A stretch of DNA of 16,285 bases from CBDUUP01 sp965370435 (GTDB taxonomy: Bacteria > Chloroflexota > Anaerolineae > Anaerolineales > UBA11579). The stretch covers positions 1-16,285 of the forward strand of contig CBDUUP010000053.1 in NCBI GenBank assembly GCA_965370435.1, in the 5' to 3' direction. Positions 14,501 through 16,285 of the stretch are shown here, piece after piece (the stretch's first letter is position 1; each line of letters begins with the position of its first letter). Position numbers and translations under genes: made by a program. The notes beneath the pieces were generated by a model. The model saw only the letters and a list, made by a program, of their open reading frames with translations, searched no databases and was not told the DNA's origin.

Positions 14501-14516
14501 ACCGTAACGAATTTCC

Positions 14517-14547
14517 CGTAGGGGCGCAGCAATGCTGCGCCCCTACG
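14517..14547. repeat. Palindromic interspersed repeat directly after groEL
   Basis: CGTAGGGGCGCAGC (14517-14530) and its exact reverse complement (14534-14547) enclose the loop AAT. No T-tract follows, so it is not a canonical terminator, but the hairpin could protect or end the groESL transcript. The arms match the repeat at 5037-5061. Confidence 0.85.
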
Positions 14548-14572
14548 CTCGGCGGCTTTATCCTCCGCCCGC

Positions 14573-14601
14573 TTTACAAATGCCTGCTTCCGTGCTAGAA
14601 T
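14573..14601 (+). promoter_or_regulatory. Promoter upstream of the RNase J leader
   Basis: TTTACA (14573-14578) and TAGAAT (14596-14601) are separated by 17 nt, each 5 of 6 to consensus. Transcription is expected near 14608, about 230 nt before the RNase J start codon. Confidence 0.7.
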
Positions 14602-14607
14602 TCGGCC

Positions 14608-14748
14608 CAGCAGTAGAAAAATGAAAGGAGAAGGTTTTCCGGTCGGTGACCCGGCCAGTTACGCACTTTTTCGCTTGTTCAGCAATTATTATTTGTTGTA
14701 AGTTTGAATCACGTGCCCCCGGCTGGAGACCTTACAGCGGGGGCTTTT
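14608..14748 (+). ncRNA. Candidate small RNA or attenuated 5' leader of the RNase J gene
   Basis: A stretch of about 140 nt lies between a good promoter and a good intrinsic terminator and contains no convincing coding frame. A 26-codon ATG frame at 14621 has no Shine-Dalgarno sequence. A CCGGTC/GACCCGG hairpin near 14639-14654 and the terminator stem are the visible structures. It does not match a riboswitch, 6S, SRP or tmRNA pattern I recognise. Transcripts that pass the terminator would reach the RNase J gene, so it may be an autoregulatory leader. The boundaries are inferred. Confidence 0.45.
14715..14748 (+). terminator. Intrinsic terminator in the RNase J leader
   Basis: GCCCCC (14715-14720) pairs with GGGGGC (14739-14744), and GCTG (14722-14725) pairs with CAGC (14735-14738), with one bulged G and a 9-nt loop. 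TTTT follows at 14745-14748. The stem is strong but the T-tract is short, so partial readthrough is plausible. Confidence 0.7.
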
Positions 14749-14780
14749 CATTGGTATACACTAACCATAATAAAAATCAT

Positions 14781-14811
14781 CCCTCAGACACACCCAGTGT
14801 GTCTTGGAGGG
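14781..14811 (+). promoter_or_regulatory. Strong hairpin in the RNase J 5' untranslated region
   Basis: CCCTC-AGACACAC (14781-14793) pairs with GTGTGTCT (14797-14804) and GAGGG (14807-14811), with loop CCA and a two-base bulge. It is followed by A-rich sequence and AAGGA at 14822-14826. No T-tract follows, so it is not a plus-strand terminator. It may affect RNA stability or ribosome access. Confidence 0.6.
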
Positions 14812-14838
14812 CAAAAAATATAAGGAAAATATAAAAAT

Positions 14839-16285
14839 ATGAGTAACAAGAAACTACGTATCGTCCCCTTGGGAGGCCTGGGGGAGGTCGGCAAGAATAT
14901 GATGGTTTATGAATACGGTGAGAATATCCTCATCGTGGACACCGGCATCATGTTCCCCGATAACGACATGCTGGGGATAGACTATATCATCCCCGACATC
15001 CAATACCTGCAAGATAAAGCCCACCTGGTGCGAGGCATCGTCATCACCCACGGCCACGAAGACCACACCGGGGCCATCAACCACATCCTGGAACACATCA
15101 ACGCCCCCATATACGCCACCAAGCTGACCCGGGGCCTGCTGGAAAATAAATTGACCCGGGGCAACATGATCGGCAAGGCCCAACTCAACACCGTACAGGC
15201 AGGAGAGTCGGTCAACATCGGCCCCTTCCAGGTGGAGTTCTTCCACGTCTGCCATTCCATCCCCGACACGGTGGGATTGGGCATCACCACCCCGGTTGGG
15301 TTGGTGGTGCATGCCAGCGACTACAAGTTCGACCATACCCCGGTGGACGACTGGCCCACCGACTACGCCAAGCTGGGCGAGTTCGCCACCCGAGGCGTGC
15401 TGGCTCTGTTGGCCGACTCCACCAACGCCGACAAACCCGGCTGGACGCCTTCCGAGAGAGTCATAGACCCGGCCTTCGATAAGGCTTTCCGGGAGGCGGA
15501 GGGGCGCATCATTGTCGCCACCTTTGCTTCCTTGATTTCCCGCATTCAGCAGGTAGCCGACGCCGCCCAGCGCCACGACCGCAAGTTGGCGATCGTAGGC
15601 CGCAGCATGGTGGCCAACACCAAAATCGCCCGCAAGCTGGGCTACCTGAATATCCCCAACGACCTGATCGTCCCTATTGACCAGGCCCTCAAGATGGCCG
15701 ACCATAAAATCGTGCTGATGGCGACCGGTTCGCAGGGCGAGCCGTCTTCCATTATCGGGCGTCTCTCCACCGACCGCAACCGCCAGTTCAGCGTGAAGCG
15801 CGGCGACACGGTGATCCTCTCCTCCCATCCTATTCCGGGTAACGAAGAGTCGATCTCCGGCACCATCAACCGCCTCTTCCAGCGCGGGGCTGAGGTGATC
15901 TACCAATCCATCGCCCCGGTGCACGTCTCCGGCCACGCCAGCCAGGAAGAGATGAAGCTGATGCTCCATCTGATCAAACCCAAGTTCCTGGTCCCCATCC
16001 ACGGGGAGCTGCGCCACCTCCACCAGCACGCCAAACTGGCCCAGACCATGGGCATCCCGGAGGACAACATCGCGGTGATCGAGAACGGCCACGTGATCGA
16101 GTTCCAGGATGGCGAGATGACGGTGGGCGAGCGGGTGCCCGGCGGCTACGTCTTCGTGGACGGGTCCAGCGTGGGCGACATCGGCCCCAGCGTAGTCCGC
16201 GAGCGGGAAGCCCTGGCCCGGGACGGATTCGTCCTGGTCAATCTGGTGATGGACCGGGTGAGCGGGCAGCTGCTCCAAGAGCCAG
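14839..16285 (+). CDS. rnj: Ribonuclease J, C-terminus beyond the right edge
   Basis: RNase J is a metallo-beta-lactamase/beta-CASP nuclease with 5'-3' exonuclease and endonuclease activity in mRNA decay and RNA maturation. The frame opens at ATG 14839 and has no stop over 482 codons. AAGGA lies 12 nt upstream, rather far. Metal-site motifs are intact: THGHEDH (70-76), CHS with His139, SDYKFDHTPVD with Asp161, and PIHGE with His388. The beta-CASP part has LLADSTNA, VGRSMVANTKIA, ATGSQGEP, SSHPIPGNE and HVSGHAS (363-369). Full-length enzymes are about 550-560 residues, so only the C-terminal domain is missing. The start MSNKKLRIVPLGGLGEVGKN is typical. No rimP, dapA or other usual neighbour is seen; groEL lies upstream in the same direction with its own control region. 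Confidence 0.96.
   Translation, partial: MSNKKLRIVPLGGLGEVGKNMMVYEYGENILIVDTGIMFPDNDMLGIDYIIPDIQYLQDKAHLVRGIVITHGHEDHTGAINHILEHINAPIYATKLTRGLLENKLTRGNMIGKAQLNTVQAGESVNIGPFQVEFFHVCHSIPDTVGLGITTPVGLVVHASDYKFDHTPVDDWPTDYAKLGEFATRGVLALLADSTNADKPGWTPSERVIDPAFDKAFREAEGRIIVATFASLISRIQQVADAAQRHDRKLAIVGRSMVANTKIARKLGYLNIPNDLIVPIDQALKMADHKIVLMATGSQGEPSSIIGRLSTDRNRQFSVKRGDTVILSSHPIPGNEESISGTINRLFQRGAEVIYQSIAPVHVSGHASQEEMKLMLHLIKPKFLVPIHGELRHLHQHAKLAQTMGIPEDNIAVIENGHVIEFQDGEMTVGERVPGGYVFVDGSSVGDIGPSVVREREALARDGFVLVNLVMDRVSGQLLQEP

Noticed and set aside
14646..14834. 62-codon GTG frame before RNase J
   Set aside because: The nearest AGGAG is about 15 nt away, the frame runs through an intrinsic terminator and a hairpin, and the product resembles no protein.
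14854..16278. Long minus-strand open frame of 474 codons opposite RNase J
   Set aside because: The plus strand carries an intact RNase J with all metal-site motifs. The antisense frame is rich in His, Asp, Gly and Val, as expected from GC-rich codon bias, and has no recognisable domain.

Overview
The window looks like a chromosomal segment of an uncultured Chloroflexota (Anaerolineae-like) bacterium. This is inferred from gene content: a PyrF-PyrE fusion in decarboxylase-first order, tandem DUF3048 lipoproteins, secreted FG-GAP propeller proteins, an RNase J, a CIRCE-controlled groESL, GC-rich codon use, and many short palindromic intergenic repeats. No phylogenetic marker was searched, so the assignment is tentative. 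No tRNA, rRNA, CRISPR array, transposase or phage gene is visible.

Layout. 1-1267 (minus) is the N-terminal part of a secreted FG-GAP repeat protein that runs off the left edge. 1580-4203 (plus) holds two tandem paralogous DUF3048 (YerB-like) lipoproteins. 4263-4952 (minus) is a DUF4013 membrane protein with its own promoter overlapping the end of pyrD. 9773-5151 (minus) is a compact pyrimidine operon, pyrC-pyrB-pyrFE-pyrD, covering carbamoyl-aspartate synthesis through UMP; carAB is not in the window. 11992-10145 (minus) is a second, complete FG-GAP protein with seven repeats and a C-terminal carbohydrate-binding-like domain. A decayed copy of its 3' end lies at 12177-12272. 12525-14500 (plus) is groES-groEL with a sigma-70-like promoter and a perfect CIRCE operator. 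14839-16285 (plus) is RNase J, cut by the right edge, preceded by a promoter-hairpin-terminator module that may be a small RNA or an attenuating leader.

Regulation. The most interesting point is the pyr operon leader. A TTGACA-16-TACAAT promoter is followed by two hairpins, each ending in a seven-U tract. An uninterrupted 42-codon leader reading frame spans both, and its TGA overlaps the pyrC ATG. pyrC has no visible Shine-Dalgarno sequence. This matches the plan of the Escherichia coli pyrL-pyrBI UTP-sensitive attenuator, in an unrelated lineage and in front of pyrC. The stop codons of both pyrC and pyrB also lie inside palindromes that share the core AACGTTTAAACGTT.

Repeats. Several families of short interspersed repeats decorate the gaps: GTAGGGGC...GCCCCTAC palindromes at five sites, a CACGAAGACACCAAG repeat that supplies the C-terminus of PyrFE, a 21-bp tandem repeat between two convergent genes, and a GCTGAGCCTGTCGAAGC repeat inside a coding region. 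I see no obvious new defence or mobile system.
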